NCBI GenBank assembly: GCA_028455995.1
Contig: JABELC010000015.1
Span: 186,001 to 250,000 of the forward strand
Reading direction: 5' to 3'
DNA: 64,000 nucleotides
Source of the DNA: Scleromitrula shiraiana
Taxonomy: Eukaryota > Ascomycota > Leotiomycetes > Helotiales > Sclerotiniaceae
Below the pieces are notes generated by a model, which saw nothing but the letters and a program-made list of their open reading frames with translations, had not been told where the DNA came from and did not search any database. Below, piece after piece: positions 1-12,280 of the stretch. The position numbers were made by a program, and so were the translations under genes. Every line of letters starts with the position of its first letter. Position 1 is the stretch's first letter.

Positions 1-3000
1 ATAATTATCTATTGATTGATGCGCCGCAATCCTAATAACCCAGGAGACATATTCAGATTGAAGAAAATATTGATTATCGATGGATTGAGACTTTCAGGTG
101 AATGAGTGAAGATTCAACGTGCTGTGTGAACAATTGTGGTTATTTGAGAAGAAGGGAAAGAAGAATAGAAGGCTGGAGCGCAAGTTTCAGTGATAACTGG
201 AGGAAAGCAATAGGTATAAAATGCTAATTTCTAGCATCAGTGAATGTGAACCTTACCATACGGGTAATGCGAATGGTGAATTTTTGATACAAATCTAATG
301 TAAGGTGAAACTTTAACCTATCTTCGCGACAGACCTATTGAATGAATTGTGTAGCAGAAAACAAGACAACTTTTTCTGAGTAGATGAGTCTCAACTTTCA
401 ACATGTCGTAGAAAACACAGAGTTCACACATAGTTCTCAATATTGCTAGCATACAGTAACATATAATTGCGGTTGAAATATTGTAAATCAGGTAGAGAAT
501 AATATATTCAAATAGTTGTATACGGACACTAGTCCTTGACACAAGTATTGAATATTTCATGATAATAATCTCATAGCTTTGTATGATACTGATCACCATA
601 TTTTAATCATATTTAAAAGGGATTGCTGCAAAAATCAGGAATTTAGGAAGCGTGCGTTGTTTGAACTCAGATGATATTATATCACTCACGATCTACTAGT
701 AAATCAGTACAATATTTCGCAGAACTTAAGTTCCATGATAGCGAGAGAGAAATCTGGAACGCAAGAATGCACTACATTCTACGTGATTCCGTGATGTATA
801 GTATAGAAGGCTTGTGCGGGAAGAGAGATATGTCCAAGAATATTAAAAGAGGAGAGCTCACTGCTTGCACTGACCAAAATATTCTAAAAACCAGCAGGAG
901 AAGATAGCTTTCAAGCCAGGTCATCTCCCTGGCATAAAACAAAAGAATCTTGAGTCATGTCAGTATAAGTCCAAAGCAACAGTTGAAGTAGTGTCATCAA
1001 ACTTGAGTGTACAGAAAAAGACTAGGAAAAGAATTATTAATAAACGCAGACTTACCCTAGCTGCTTTCCAATTTAGCAATGACATAGTAGAGTTAACATG
1101 TTGGTTGTTGTTACAACGCGAGGTAATGAAGGAGGACTGAAGTATGAGCATTTTGTTGGTGGAAGAGAGACAAACAAAAAGAAAATAACAATCTATGTGG
1201 ACACCAAGAAGAACTAGTCTAGTGCCATCAGGGGTAAGATTGGAGGTTTCTGCCCCAACCACCTCAGATAGAAAAATCTTTTACTTAACCATATTTCAAC
1301 CACATTTCAACTACAATTGATGTTGAATCCTGGTACTAACTTTTGGTATCAATTTTGCTTTGTTATCAAGGATTTGCTTTGTTATTACGGAAGCTGTTCC
1401 ATAAAAGCAATGGAGCTTAATAAGGAGAATCGAAGAAACAAATATATAATTCAAAAGGTGAGTGAAGTTGTCGTCAGATTGAATTCAAGAGCATCATTTC
1501 CAAACACTTGCAATGAATTGTAACCTCTTTTCATCTACTGGCACTTGAAAGCGGTTCACCAGAAGTGCCATGACCAAGGGTAGATGACACTACCTGCTAA
1601 TTAATAATACCTCTGATGAAATAGCTCTGGAAAAGAACATTGATATCAGTGAATCAATCTCATAACTATCGACTTAGATCACAGCCACAAGAGGAACAAC
1701 GCTATTAGCGACAGATTCTTTCTCTCCACGTCGTCTATTGTTGTCTTGAATTTCAATACCGGACCTGCTGCATGACTTGAGTTAATGACAAGGATTATTC
1801 TCTGTTCAGAGAAATGCAGACCGCCGTTTATGTCAAACTTCGATAAGGAACGAACTTAGATACTTGGCAAGTTTTTGGGGATTGTGGAAGCTGGTTTGAA
1901 AGATTGTATTAACGTGGACTTTGTGCTGCATAAGAAATTTGTTCTAACGAAGCTGACAATATATGCAGGATATCTACGATTTTTTGATCAACATCCGCGC
2001 CTGAAACAACGACATAGGAAAATAATACGAATTTTGTTTGCAGAAAATTAAGCGCCAAACCCGACATCCATATCTTATATCATCACCCATAACTCTAGAA
2101 GAAAGACTGCCAAAGAGGGGAGAAACGCGAAAAGTCGTCATTTTATAACTACGCATTCGAAACTTGTACAGAACTCAGCATTGTTTTTGCAGGTAAACGA
2201 CAATGAATACTTTCCCGCCCAACTTTTGTACTGCTCTTTGGACCGAACTGGATGGTCAGATAAGTGGATCCGTGGAGGTGGCTAACTATGTCTTAAAATA
2301 TACGCTTCCGAAAGTAGTACCTCATGGCTTCCCGCATGCACAAACTGGAACGAAAACGATAGCATCACGTAGTTCTGAGAATTAGTTGTTCATGAAATAA
2401 CCAAAAAATATCCTACCCTTGGCAACTTCACTTTAAAAACAAATATCTGGTGCTGTGCAAAACTAGGAATTTAGTTTGCATGTACGTCTATGATACATTA
2501 TTTGAACAAGCAAGAACATATCTTCCTCACACCCCATTCATATCGATTTCGTCACCCATCCACATCTGCCGAGAGACAATCTACCCCCGTTACAACCTGA
2601 CTAATGTTCCGAAAACGCGGCACTTGTTACCCCCTTCAGATTCAATTGGAAAGTTAGGAACGATGGACATTGTCAACAAACATTTGTTTCACTACCGAAG
2701 GGCGTCGGCCCCGGAATTCTTCCAAGCTTGTTAATGATTCGGCACATTCTGGCGGGATGATACCTAGCACATCCTATCGTATGGTTCTCGAACGCTACCA
2801 TGCACTCGGTCCTCAGGGTTCGTTTCTTGTTATTGTGTCACATCAATATTACACCCCATCACAACTGTTTGTGCCGTAGCAGTGGACCACTTATATGGGT
2901 ATGTTTGGGAAGCGCACAGACAAAACTGACAGTTCTCGGGGTAATTCAATAATTGAGTTTAATGCGAAGCCGTTAAGTGGAGAATTCTGGCCAGGCTGAC

Positions 3001-3321
3001 GGGGCTGATATCTTATCACATCACCAAGTTATCACTTTTTCGTCCCGAGCGGTTCGAAAATATGCATATATGAGACTCTCTCGAGATATGATTGGGTACA
3101 GCTCATCAGATTTTGCCGCCTCCGTGATGGTTATGTATACTCGGGCGAGACGTCCCTTTCAAAACTCTTGAATAATATTGTAATTTGAGTAGGATTTAGA
3201 TAGTGTCCTTTGCGAGGACCTTATTGCTACCTCCAGTCTTAAAATCATGCAATATATCTATATATAAGTATGGCAATTTAGGCAGCACTCAGTACATAAC
3301 AACTTTAATCAAGCCTCCAAA
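1..3321. other. Gene-poor 5' region, no convincing gene
   Basis: Only short open frames of up to about 100 codons occur here on either strand. None has a recognisable domain, a convincing splice pattern or a coding-like composition. The last 100 bases before 3322 contain an AT-rich TATA-like stretch (around 3256-3270) that probably belongs to the promoter of the next gene. Confidence 0.5.
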
Positions 3322-4044
3322 ATGGCCACCGGCAGTGAACTCATGCCTCTCCTTTCAGACCTCTACAGCCCATCATTAACACATGAACATGATTCTGATA
3401 CGGCGAAACGACATGAAATTCTTAAAAACGACTCAGAATTTATAGTCAGCCAAGCCAGAACACCACGATTCCCCCCCGATACAAAATGTCCACCCCTTGA
3501 ACCACGTCGTCCACGAAGCAATGGATCTATCAGGCTAAACCTCTTCAACAAAGTTTTTTTCCCCAGCCCTCCGTCATCTCCAGAAGTAGAAACTACGTCC
3601 GTCACAGTTCTCTTCCTACCACAAGCGGGCACGCTCCCAGTTCTTCTCACACTTCGCACGATCGATATTCGCTTCGAGGCTCATAAAGATAATCATCTTT
3701 CACATATCCCGGATATGCGGTCATTTTGGGGAGATGGTCAGGCATGGCATGCGAGGATACAAATATATTCATCGCTGTCTATGGCGAAGAATTCGGATGA
3801 TGATAAGTTAACTGGGACTTATATGTTACTGTATACGCCCGATGGAAATGAATTACCGGTGAACAAGAGGTGGCGGGATGGTGTGGGAGGAGATGCATGT
3901 ATTGTGAAGATGGGGAGACCGATGTGGAAGGGAGGGGTTGCGGCTTACGAGGATGTTGATAAGGAGTTTTTGGAAAGTGGGTTATACAAGAAGATGCTGG
4001 CAGGACTATTTGATAATCTTTCCCAACCTTCACCGTCTGATTGA
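3322..4044 (+). CDS. Hypothetical protein, 240 aa, single exon
   Basis: I do not recognise the family. The frame is uninterrupted for 240 codons and starts at an ATG in a good context (ccaaaATGG), with a TATA-like stretch about 60 bases upstream. The first 90 residues are polar and proline/serine-rich and look disordered (PPSSP near residue 80). Residues about 92-215 look folded, with alternating beta-like hydrophobic segments (VTVLFLP, LLTLRTIDIRF, GTYMLLYTPDG) and several Trp and Gly residues. There is no signal peptide or membrane segment. It converges on the DJ-1-like gene downstream, with about 210 bases between the stop codons. I am confident that it is coding and have no functional call. 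Confidence 0.75.
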   Translation: MATGSELMPLLSDLYSPSLTHEHDSDTAKRHEILKNDSEFIVSQARTPRFPPDTKCPPLEPRRPRSNGSIRLNLFNKVFFPSPPSSPEVETTSVTVLFLPQAGTLPVLLTLRTIDIRFEAHKDNHLSHIPDMRSFWGDGQAWHARIQIYSSLSMAKNSDDDKLTGTYMLLYTPDGNELPVNKRWRDGVGGDACIVKMGRPMWKGGVAAYEDVDKEFLESGLYKKMLAGLFDNLSQPSPSD

Positions 4045-4253
4045 TCATGGCTTCATCGTTTCTTTTCTCTTTTTTCTTGTGTATATCATAGGGTTATTTA
4101 CCAACGCGGTATTTCGTTGGATGGCCATGGCAATTTAGGGCGGGGCTTTCATTATTTGTCCTACCTCTGGGCAAGGCCCTGAGATCTACATGTAATTATT
4201 TCAACTTCATAAAAGTAAATATATTTATGTATTAAGCTACATATAAATAATAA

Positions 4254-5225
4254 TTAGTTACCCGTGTTCTTCTTGACCAATTCTACCACATCCTTCGCCA
4301 AGACTCCAACATCTCCAGGCCATCTCGCACTAATGTAGTTATAATTCGCATCATGTACCACAAATCTAGTCCTCATTAGCATCTCCTCAAATCCCAAGTC
4401 GAAAGCATATACTTACGGGCCCAGACCCACACTATTCTTATACTGCTTCTTCGGATCATCCAGTCGTTTCCGTACCTATTTATTCACATCTATTAGCAAC
4501 AATCCATCTCGCCAGAAAAAAAAACAAAAAGAATTAAAAAAATCAACATCAAAAAAGCTCACCGAAGTCTCCACATTCTCACTTCCAGCTCCATAAGTCT
4601 TATAATAATCCCCCAAGGCCCACCTCGTCGACCAATATGCCGCCCCCTCAAACACACCCGGCAGCGCCGTAGTGTCACAATCATGAATAACGCTCTTCCC
4701 ATCCTCCCCCACCGCCTCACTCAAAACCATAACCCCATGACAAACCGCCCCCACAGATTTCTTCCCCGGTTTCCTAACACCCTTCCTCCAATATGCAATT
4801 AAATGCTTATGCATAATATCCGAATCAATCAGCTGTCTAACACCTTTCTCATGACCACCGGGTAAGAATACTAGATCGTAGGAATCGAGCGAAAATGAAG
4901 GCGAGGACCAGGAAAGGGGAGTTTGGAATGAGGGGGTTTGAGCCATCTGGTTGTAGAGGGATACGGTGGTGCTGGTGGCTCCGAGGAGTTTTTGGGTTAT
5001 CCCGTTCAGCATCTTGCGGTCGCATTCGGGGGTTTTGCCATGCTCGGTTGCGAAGTCGACGGTGAATCCGGCGCTGATGAATGCATGGTATGGGACTGAG
5101 GTTTCTGTGGGATGGGAATGGTTGGGTTAGTTGGGTGGGTATTGAAGGTGAGGAAGAGGAGGGTATTTACCGGTGGGATCATGTCCATAATCGGACATGG
5201 GAATTAGGACTTTAGCTGTAGGCAT
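4254..5225 (-). CDS. DJ-1/PfpI family protein (Hsp31-like), four exons
   Basis: The reading gives 257 residues from exons at 5225-5171, 5104-4563, 4475-4417 and 4371-4254, with phases matching at each join. The start is MPTAKVLIPMSDYGHDPT, the usual first beta strand of this family. The elbow motif PGGH lies at residues 100-103 and the nucleophile motif AVCHG at 138-142 (Cys140, His141). Members of the DJ-1/PfpI superfamily, including the fungal Hsp31 class, act as glyoxalase III-type or deglycase-like stress enzymes or chaperones with this cysteine. There is no targeting signal, so a cytosolic location is likely. The last intron, between exons at 4417 and 4371, is only 45 bases but has good splice sites and a branch-like GCTAATG. 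The exact substrate cannot be read from sequence. Confidence 0.85.
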
Positions 5226-5924
5226 ATTGACTAGTGTGTGTTATGAATATATATATCTCTTTTCAGTCACTGGATAATCTACATGTGATTGCGGAAAACT
5301 TCCTGTCAGTACTTAAAGAAACTGTGTACTTTACAGACAAACTTAGTCCAGAATCAACCAAATTGCTAGTTACAAAGCTAACAGTTAGTTGGTTGAGCAG
5401 AATAGAAAATATCAATATAGCTGACGTAGCGGGCGTGGTATTGAGAATTATCATCGGGACAGATGTTGATTAATAAGAATATAAGTAATGATACCGAGAT
5501 TTTCGGCGTTTGTATCATCCCCGATATCACTAACTCGGTCGGGAGATAGTTCTGCATCTTTGGTTGGATTGGTGACCGTATCATATTCAGTACCGATACC
5601 TCACCTGTTTGAAATTATTCTTCCTGTTTGAACATGTGCATAAATCTGTGGCTCTCTCTGATAATATTTCTGGAAAAATGTCGATTATCGTGACTATACC
5701 TGTGAAGAGGCGGGTTGTGTTACAAATTAATCACTCCCACAGACCACATGGCGACTTCGTTGTTGCTCTGAATGTGGCCAATTTATGACCTCTCCATCGA
5801 AAGAACATATCAAGATCTGATCAGATTATTAGGTTAAAATTCTTGCTAGAGTTCTTCTATATTGTGAAACTATCTTACAAGAATAGAGGACTTCCGGAGT
5901 CGCCAACAAATTCGAACATAAATA
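5226..5924. other. Intergenic: DJ-1 promoter side and 3' side of Zn2Cys6 gene
   Basis: About 700 AT-rich bases separate the start of the DJ-1-like gene from the stop of the Zn2Cys6 gene. Short frames on both strands show no domains. I see no repeat or RNA gene. Confidence 0.5.
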
Positions 5925-7630
5925 TCACCATGCAATCCATTCTTCCTTAAGGTCCGCTCCAGTCCTTGGACGAGGACCTTGCCAAAACTTTACCAAAGCA
6001 CGTCGTCTTCCTAGCGACGTTATCTCGGCCACCACTACTCTGCTAGATTCCAGTACATCTTCTGCTTTGGAAATTTGTTCTAATCCCTCCTCCTCTTTAT
6101 CCATCGTCCATCTACCGATACTACTAGCATAGTCGCTATCCCAGCCACCTTCTCTCCTCGACGATGTTGATAAGAGAGTATGGGCTTTTCGTCGTATCGC
6201 TGGATCACGACACTTACAAACCACGCATAGTAAAGGAGGTACTATTGCAGTATTAAATGAGAATACTCTTTCATTCTTTGGTCTAGAATCCCCGTACGAT
6301 TTCAGGAGTGAATCCGCTAGAGAATTTATAAGTTCAAATTCCGGCATATATTTGTCATAATCCATTTCACTTTGGAACAATGCAGTTTCGAGAATTAATT
6401 TAACGGCGACATGATAAAGTTTAACGGATATTGATCCTCGAAAGCCATTTTGGTCTCTCGATGGACGTGAGTTCCGCATGAAACTATCGAAACGACTAGA
6501 CCATTGTTCAAGCTGGAAAGCATGTTTGTTTTTCTCGTCCATTATTGTGCTCATGGTTGCTGGCGATGAGGATTCCCCTGAGTCTTCTACAGGTCGAATT
6601 TCTCTCAATATTGTGTTTCGATGATATTCCAAGATCCAGTGGGTTCGATTTTCTAGACATCTCCTTGCTTCGTTGAGCGATGAAAATGATTCAGGAATGT
6701 TTGATGGAGTTCTGAAGTCGACTCTCGAGGCTCGCATAGTTATGCCCCATTGGATGGAACTGGTCGGTAAAATTGTCGTTGTTTGTATATCCAAAACGCT
6801 AAACAAGGGAATGAGTTCATTGTGAATGAACTCCTGGGACAAATGTGATTCTTGTAGCGAGGTTCGCTTTCCTCGTTCTATCCACTCACTCAAAATCTTC
6901 AGACCGCTATTTAAATGAGCGAATGCTGCTTGGTAGTTGCCTTGCATTGTTTCGAAGCAAATAAATAAGAGGCAGGATGTCAGGATCACTTCGGCAGAAT
7001 GTAGTGCCCCTCCTTGCGATAGATGGCCTGTGAGGCATCGTATGGCCTTATTGTTTTGCAGTAGAGCAAACCGCTGCTGAGGATCATCGATAGATCCGGC
7101 CTCCAGCAGTTTGATGTCGCCAAATTTGAACGATTCATGGAGTGCTCCTAGGGCGATTACTGCATGTCGAACTGCAGGATCTGAATGGGATCTTTGCAGG
7201 ACTAGATTTTTCCAGAAGTTCGATTCGAAATAGCCTGTCAGCTCTGGCGCAGTTTGATCCAGGAAGAATCGAAAACTTCGTCGTTCCTGCTCATCACCCT
7301 CGACATTGAGAGATAACATCCTTGTTGGGCTGGTAACTGGAGATACGGCGATATTTTTCCGAGATGCTTTCGATGTGTCTTGGCGATCGTTCTCGTATCC
7401 GTCACACTTGCGTCCTGTCTTCGTACATCTGAGACATTCAGGCTTTTCCTCTCCACATTTTACTCGGCGTATTCTATCTCTCATCAGCATTCTTGTTCCG
7501 AAGATCCGGTTTTACATTTACTACGAGGAGACCAATGTTAAACTCGAGAGATGAAGATGACTAACCGGCAAGTGATACATCCCGTTTTAGATTTCGGTCT
7601 CCAAGCTTTTTTTCTTGCAATCGTAGCCAT
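5925..7630 (-). CDS. Zn2Cys6 fungal transcription factor, 537 aa, two exons
   Basis: Exon 1 (7630-7566) encodes a basic leader ending in TGCITC plus two bases of an Arg codon. The intron has donor GTTAGT, and the acceptor at 7474-7475 is chosen because it gives C-X2-C-X6-C spacing (RIRRVKC follows the second Cys). Exon 2 (7473-5925) continues the binuclear cluster with KCGEEKPECLRCTKTGRKC, so all six cysteines are present near residues 18-46. The remainder (RRSFRFFLDQTAPELTGYF and on) resembles the helical regulatory region of fungal C6 factors with a short N-terminal DNA-binding domain. The protein is nuclear and predicted to bind DNA; its targets are unknown. If the intron is ignored, the frame starts inside the zinc cluster and appears to lack two of its cysteines. 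Confidence 0.85.
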
Positions 7631-10600
7631 TCATGGGACTGTTCATGTCTTCTCGTCGAGTTGAACTTCTATAATTTAAGGCATAATGGCAGTTACGTCC
7701 AACCTCTTCTTATATATTGAAGCTGCATCTGGCTTATGGATTTCTTTCAGTTTCAGCAACTGCGCCGTAATACCGCGATAGTAATTAAATCCATGGATTT
7801 CATTGAGTGGTCACTGCAGCGATTACAAAGACTTACAATTATAAAATTCAGCCTCGCCCTTTCGCACTTGTGAATGTCGATAAATTGGTAATTGGTTTAC
7901 AGACGCAATAAATTAATGCCTTACTGGTCACTCACTACACGATGTGCAACCACATACTCACACTCAGCCTTTTCATATTTTCTGAGCCGCATATATAAGG
8001 TTGTTAAGCTCGCAGATCATACAGCGGCTACACATAGAGTGGCATTGGAATTTAGATTCCAGTTTCCTGCAACTACGTCCATGATTGAAGGAAATATCCT
8101 GATGGGCTCTGCCATTGTGTGTACATTTAGAAGGACCTGATATTCCTACATACAAGGGAATTGTACATTACCGTGACTGCAATTTCTAATTTGCCGTCAT
8201 CCTCTCTAGATTTATATGGCTCATACCGGTCAGCCCTGTAGGAATTTTATATAACTCTTACAACAACAAGGATTATTACCATAAGCGAACACCATCGCAT
8301 TGGAGCCTTCGTAAGAACTCCAGGAATGTCGTCCGAATTACCCAGACTGGAAACAAAATTCAGCTTAAAATTAATAATTCTTGACAGCTACGACAACATA
8401 TCCACTACAGAATGCTCTCACTTGCTCAAACATTCAAATTGTGCCACAGTGAGACATATCTTCACCTCTCAGCCTTCGGTATTAGCGATGTCTGATAACT
8501 CTACGCGGCCTTCAACGGGAGACCGAGAAATACTCCGACATGCATGCAGGCAATTTTTTTGTCAGCCTTAAATCCCACAAATTTACTGTCTAGTCCGGTT
8601 GTCGCATTTGAAATCGTCTCGGACCAGATAGGAATCTTACCCCGCTCATGATGTCGGTATCCGGGTGGGGGTGGCTGACAATTTGTGCTATATGTCGTAG
8701 CCAAACGGGAGAGGCTAAGAGGCTTCCGCCCAACAGGAATAAGAGAAAACGGGCATTTCAATGTGCAAGATTCATTTATTTACATCTGTCTACACACGAA
8801 AGGCTCGATCCGTTAATTTCCCATCGTCTATTGGGTGGCTTACGAGGATTGCAGGATTCAAGGGGGACTAGCGTGGCGGTGGCGGTGGTGGTGGCGGTGG
8901 CAAGTGGATCTAAATGCTGACTACCGATAGGAGTTATAAGGATGTATTCTATGCATGCGCAAGTATAATTGGTTTATTCTGTCTGCCCAGGCAATTTCAG
9001 AGACAATAAAGTGGAAGGATGTGCATTACTATTCGTGGAGACGATTCACAATCCAATGCAAATTGCATCGCATCTGGCGATAAAAGGTGCTTCAGAAAGT
9101 GATATATTAGTCATGGTATCGTCGGCTATCTCAGGGTGGGTTGAAGAAGAGGGTAAATAGAGATGGTTAAAAGTTTGCTGTCAGGTGATATAATTCTTTT
9201 CTCATTGGGGGATTTACAACTTTGAACAAACTTAGAGCTTGCTAAAACAGTACAGTTGTTACGCTGAATTTCTAGCATACAAGTAAATCTTGTGCAAAGA
9301 TGGAATTGTTACATCTACAAAACTTCTAGCTATCCTAAGTAAGTACACCATTGCGAAATACTTTCATCCGGAAAACACCAATCTGGATTATCTTTTCAAT
9401 GTCACCGGCGTATTTGATGAGGCGAGAATAGTCATTTATTTGTTTTTATTTCTTTCCTGGATACACTGCCTTAATTGACCTTGTCAGCTTGGGCATCTCA
9501 AATCTTGAAATATGAGACTTTCCAAACTATAGGAAACAATGTTGTCGCAGTCATTCTGTCGAGGTAGAAAATACTGCATTTAGATAATATTGAGATTTTC
9601 TATAGATTATCTACCTAGACATTGTAATGCCCTACTCGCAAGTGCGAGAATACATAGATTTCCTCGAGAGCAATTCGTTCGTGGGTGTATTGTAAAAGTT
9701 TTGCATACGAGCTACGGATTTAAAGTCGCGTGCAGTATTTCAACGTTAGTGTTGGAAAACGAATAAGATGGCATAACCTCTTGCCATTCTTCACACTTGG
9801 CTTGGAGAAGACCATATGTTGTAATTCTGCTTATGTTGAATCTACAGGTGAGCTTGTTTTCTCTTGGGCGTCTCAAGACGGGGCGGCCAAACCTACTCGT
9901 ATTCATTACGGATCAAGTCAAGTCCGCCATTGTCTTGAAGGTACTTCATGTGAATATCTCAATATGGGAGACTTCTGCGGCAGAGTACCGCATATTGTGA
10001 TTGAATTACCGATAGTTTTTCACTTTATCACGATGATGGAATACAAAACCGGAATCATACGATGTAGACAATACTATTCGGATTCTTGATAAACATTTCC
10101 ACCATACATTCACCGCACGTACAAATACCCAAGAAACCCTCAACAAGAATTTGCCGCACCTTTCAGTTTTTAATATTTTCAGTGGCGTCATCATGGGATT
10201 TATGTTAACTCAAATGTGGAGAACACCAACACATAGTCGCCACACCACTTTCGCCTCAATATAATCGCTGGAAGGCGATTCATTGCTTCTGTTTCCTATC
10301 CAGGCAATTAGGAACTCTCTTCAGCCCTACATCGTCGTTGTTACCAATCAAAGCCAAGACGCCAAGTTTCTAAGGAGTCTGAAGATCACAGAATTGTAGC
10401 TAATGGATCATGATGTTAATCCTTTGATATTCGTATTTCGATTTATATGAAGCTGATGTGATGATATATCCTTTGTCAACATCGAATTCGTATGTTATCG
10501 AGAGAGTCGCGTGATATTCTATAGTACTAATCGTATCAATTCCACAAAGGGAGCACGTCAACCTCGAAACTTACCATCACCCCGCAAGAACAAGACTCAA

Positions 10601-10985
10601 TCTTCTGGAAACGATGCCTCTATTTGAGATTCCCAAAACATTTACAATGCGATCCTTAATATATCAATGAAGCATACGCAAATCAAGAATGGCTTGGCAT
10701 CACGTTACTTCCACAATGGGTGTGGTCGCGACCTAGTGGCCGAATCTCCAACCTGATATCGAAAAACTCTTTTAGATTGCCTCTTTGCCATAGTACTTGG
10801 GAGCTGCATAAATATTCTCTGCATTCTTCTCATTTAATTTTTTCCCACATTCATTCTCTTACTATTTACCGCTCTTACTGTATCCTTTACTGCTATTCCC
10901 ACAACGGATATTTTATCACATCACATCACATCAGCCCTATTCTGACATAATCGCTTTCGATTATAAGATAAACTTACTATTTATC
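7631..10985. other. Gene-poor 3.35 kb region
   Basis: No complete gene is visible. A frame at 8326-8571 (81 codons, starting MSSELPRLETKF) has a fair start context but no known domain. A GGT/GGC trinucleotide run lies at about 8873-8900. A sulfatase-like motif lies at about 9883-9915 and is described separately. Just before 10986, CT-rich and TATCACATCACATCA tracts look like the core promoter and 5' UTR of the secreted precursor gene. Confidence 0.45.
9797..10000 (+). pseudogene. Possible sulfatase-like N-terminal fragment
   Basis: An open frame contains RPNLLVFITDQ at about 9883-9915, preceded by a hydrophobic stretch. RPN-[hydrophobic]-x-TD(D/Q) is the metal-binding N-terminal strand of arylsulfatases and related alkaline phosphatase-fold enzymes. 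No Cys-x-Pro-x-Arg modification motif and no later sulfatase motif appear within 1 kb downstream in any frame I checked. It is therefore at best a remnant, and could be a chance match of about ten residues. Confidence 0.25.
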
Positions 10986-11911
10986 ATGATCGCGATGAAA
11001 ACTTTCGCATTATATGCTGTTCTAGCATATTCACTAGGACTTGCAAACTCCTCGCCAATTGTAAATCCGGATGGTTACGGTGGTATACTTGGTGGTATTA
11101 GTGGTCACCCTTTAGCAGAGAATCCCAAAGCAATTTCAGACAAGAGATATCCTTGGGGGACAGTTAATGATGAAATTGTCAGTACCAGCAGAGCTGGACT
11201 ACAGCCGGAGAAAAGATATCCTTGGCGAACGGGTGAAAATGGAATTATAGATGATGGCGGAGCTCTCGCTCACAGGCCACAGAAAAGAGATTCTGAATTG
11301 GCTGCTGACGAATCTGAACATGAATCATCAACAACCGGACTCAAACCAAGATACATCGTACACGGATCGAAACCTGAGTGGACTGGTGGTACTCGTAGAG
11401 ATGAAAGTGGTTTGCCAACAACCGAGCCCGAATCAGAACCTGCTGTACTCGAGAGAAACTCTGTTCCTATCATGGATGTATTGTTTAAGGATAATATGGG
11501 AAAGTGTTTTACACAATCGTTCAAGGTCGATAATATGTCATATGCTATCTGTAAGTATAACATATCTACTCCTCTCTCGCTTTCCTCTCTACCTACTCCT
11601 TGCCTATTCCTATCCCAAACGAGAAGAAAGAAATAACCTAACCTCCCTCTCCCCATCTAGGGAACTCTCTAGTAGTAAGCGTCATCAGCACCAGCGGCGA
11701 ATACCCCTGCATCTTTAACGGCAACGGAGGTCAGGTCACTACAACAACACGGGAGTTTCCAATAATGCCAGTACAGGGGGCTGATGTCCAGGTATGGGGC
11801 AGTTGTTATACTTCATTGGAGCCGGGACAAGGTTCGGGGAACACGATTTCAACGGAATATCCAAACAAAGATGTTGTCGGTAAGAGATTGGTGAATATGT
11901 TAAGAATCTAG
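10986..11911 (+). CDS. Secreted precursor with Kex2-type repeats (KEP/RiPP-like)
   Basis: Exons 10986-11550 and 11661-11911 join in phase 1 and give 271 residues; a start at the second ATG (10995) is equally possible. Residues 1-20 are a classical signal peptide (MKTFALYAVLAYSLGLA). Three Lys-Arg sites follow at 53-54, 76-77 and 100-101. The segments they bound are 21 and 22 residues long, and both begin YPW (55-57 and 78-80). A third, diverged segment follows the last KR. Regularly spaced KR sites with repeated cores are typical of Kex2-processed fungal precursors, including alpha-pheromones, repellents and dikaritin RiPPs such as ustiloxin. The C-terminal part (about 160-271) is a separate domain with three Cys (174, 205, 237) and many Gly/Thr. 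No UstYa-like (DUF3328) or tyrosinase gene is visible in the window. A GTAAGA near 11880 could be a further donor, so the last residues are uncertain. Confidence 0.7.
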
Positions 11912-12280
11912 GGGTTTTCTTGATGATTGGTTTGGATTAAGGTTATTTTATTCGGGGGAGAGCTTTTTTTATTTTTTGGTGTATGTATGGATTTGGAATT
12001 TTGGATTGTAGGGAGCATTTTCTTGAGAAAGTTTATGCTACCTTAACGGTATATTTCTTATTTTTTTTATATAGTTTGAGGAGAGGACTGACGTTTTTAC
12101 CATCTAACATGGTGCTCCGAATATTAAATTTCGTTTCAATTGGATAAAACTAAATGTGAATGACTCTCTCCAACCAAAAAAATCGTATTTCATAACACAG
12201 CGCATACCTAAGCATTTATCCATCATCTCTTCATAATTAATCCCTCTGAAAATTCCCACTTTCTGAAGCAACCAGGAAAT
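11912..12280. other. Convergent 3' intergenic spacer
   Basis: This T-rich stretch lies between the stop codons of the secreted precursor (+) and the ankyrin gene (-). It holds poly-T tracts near 12057-12070 and no open frame of interest. Confidence 0.5.
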
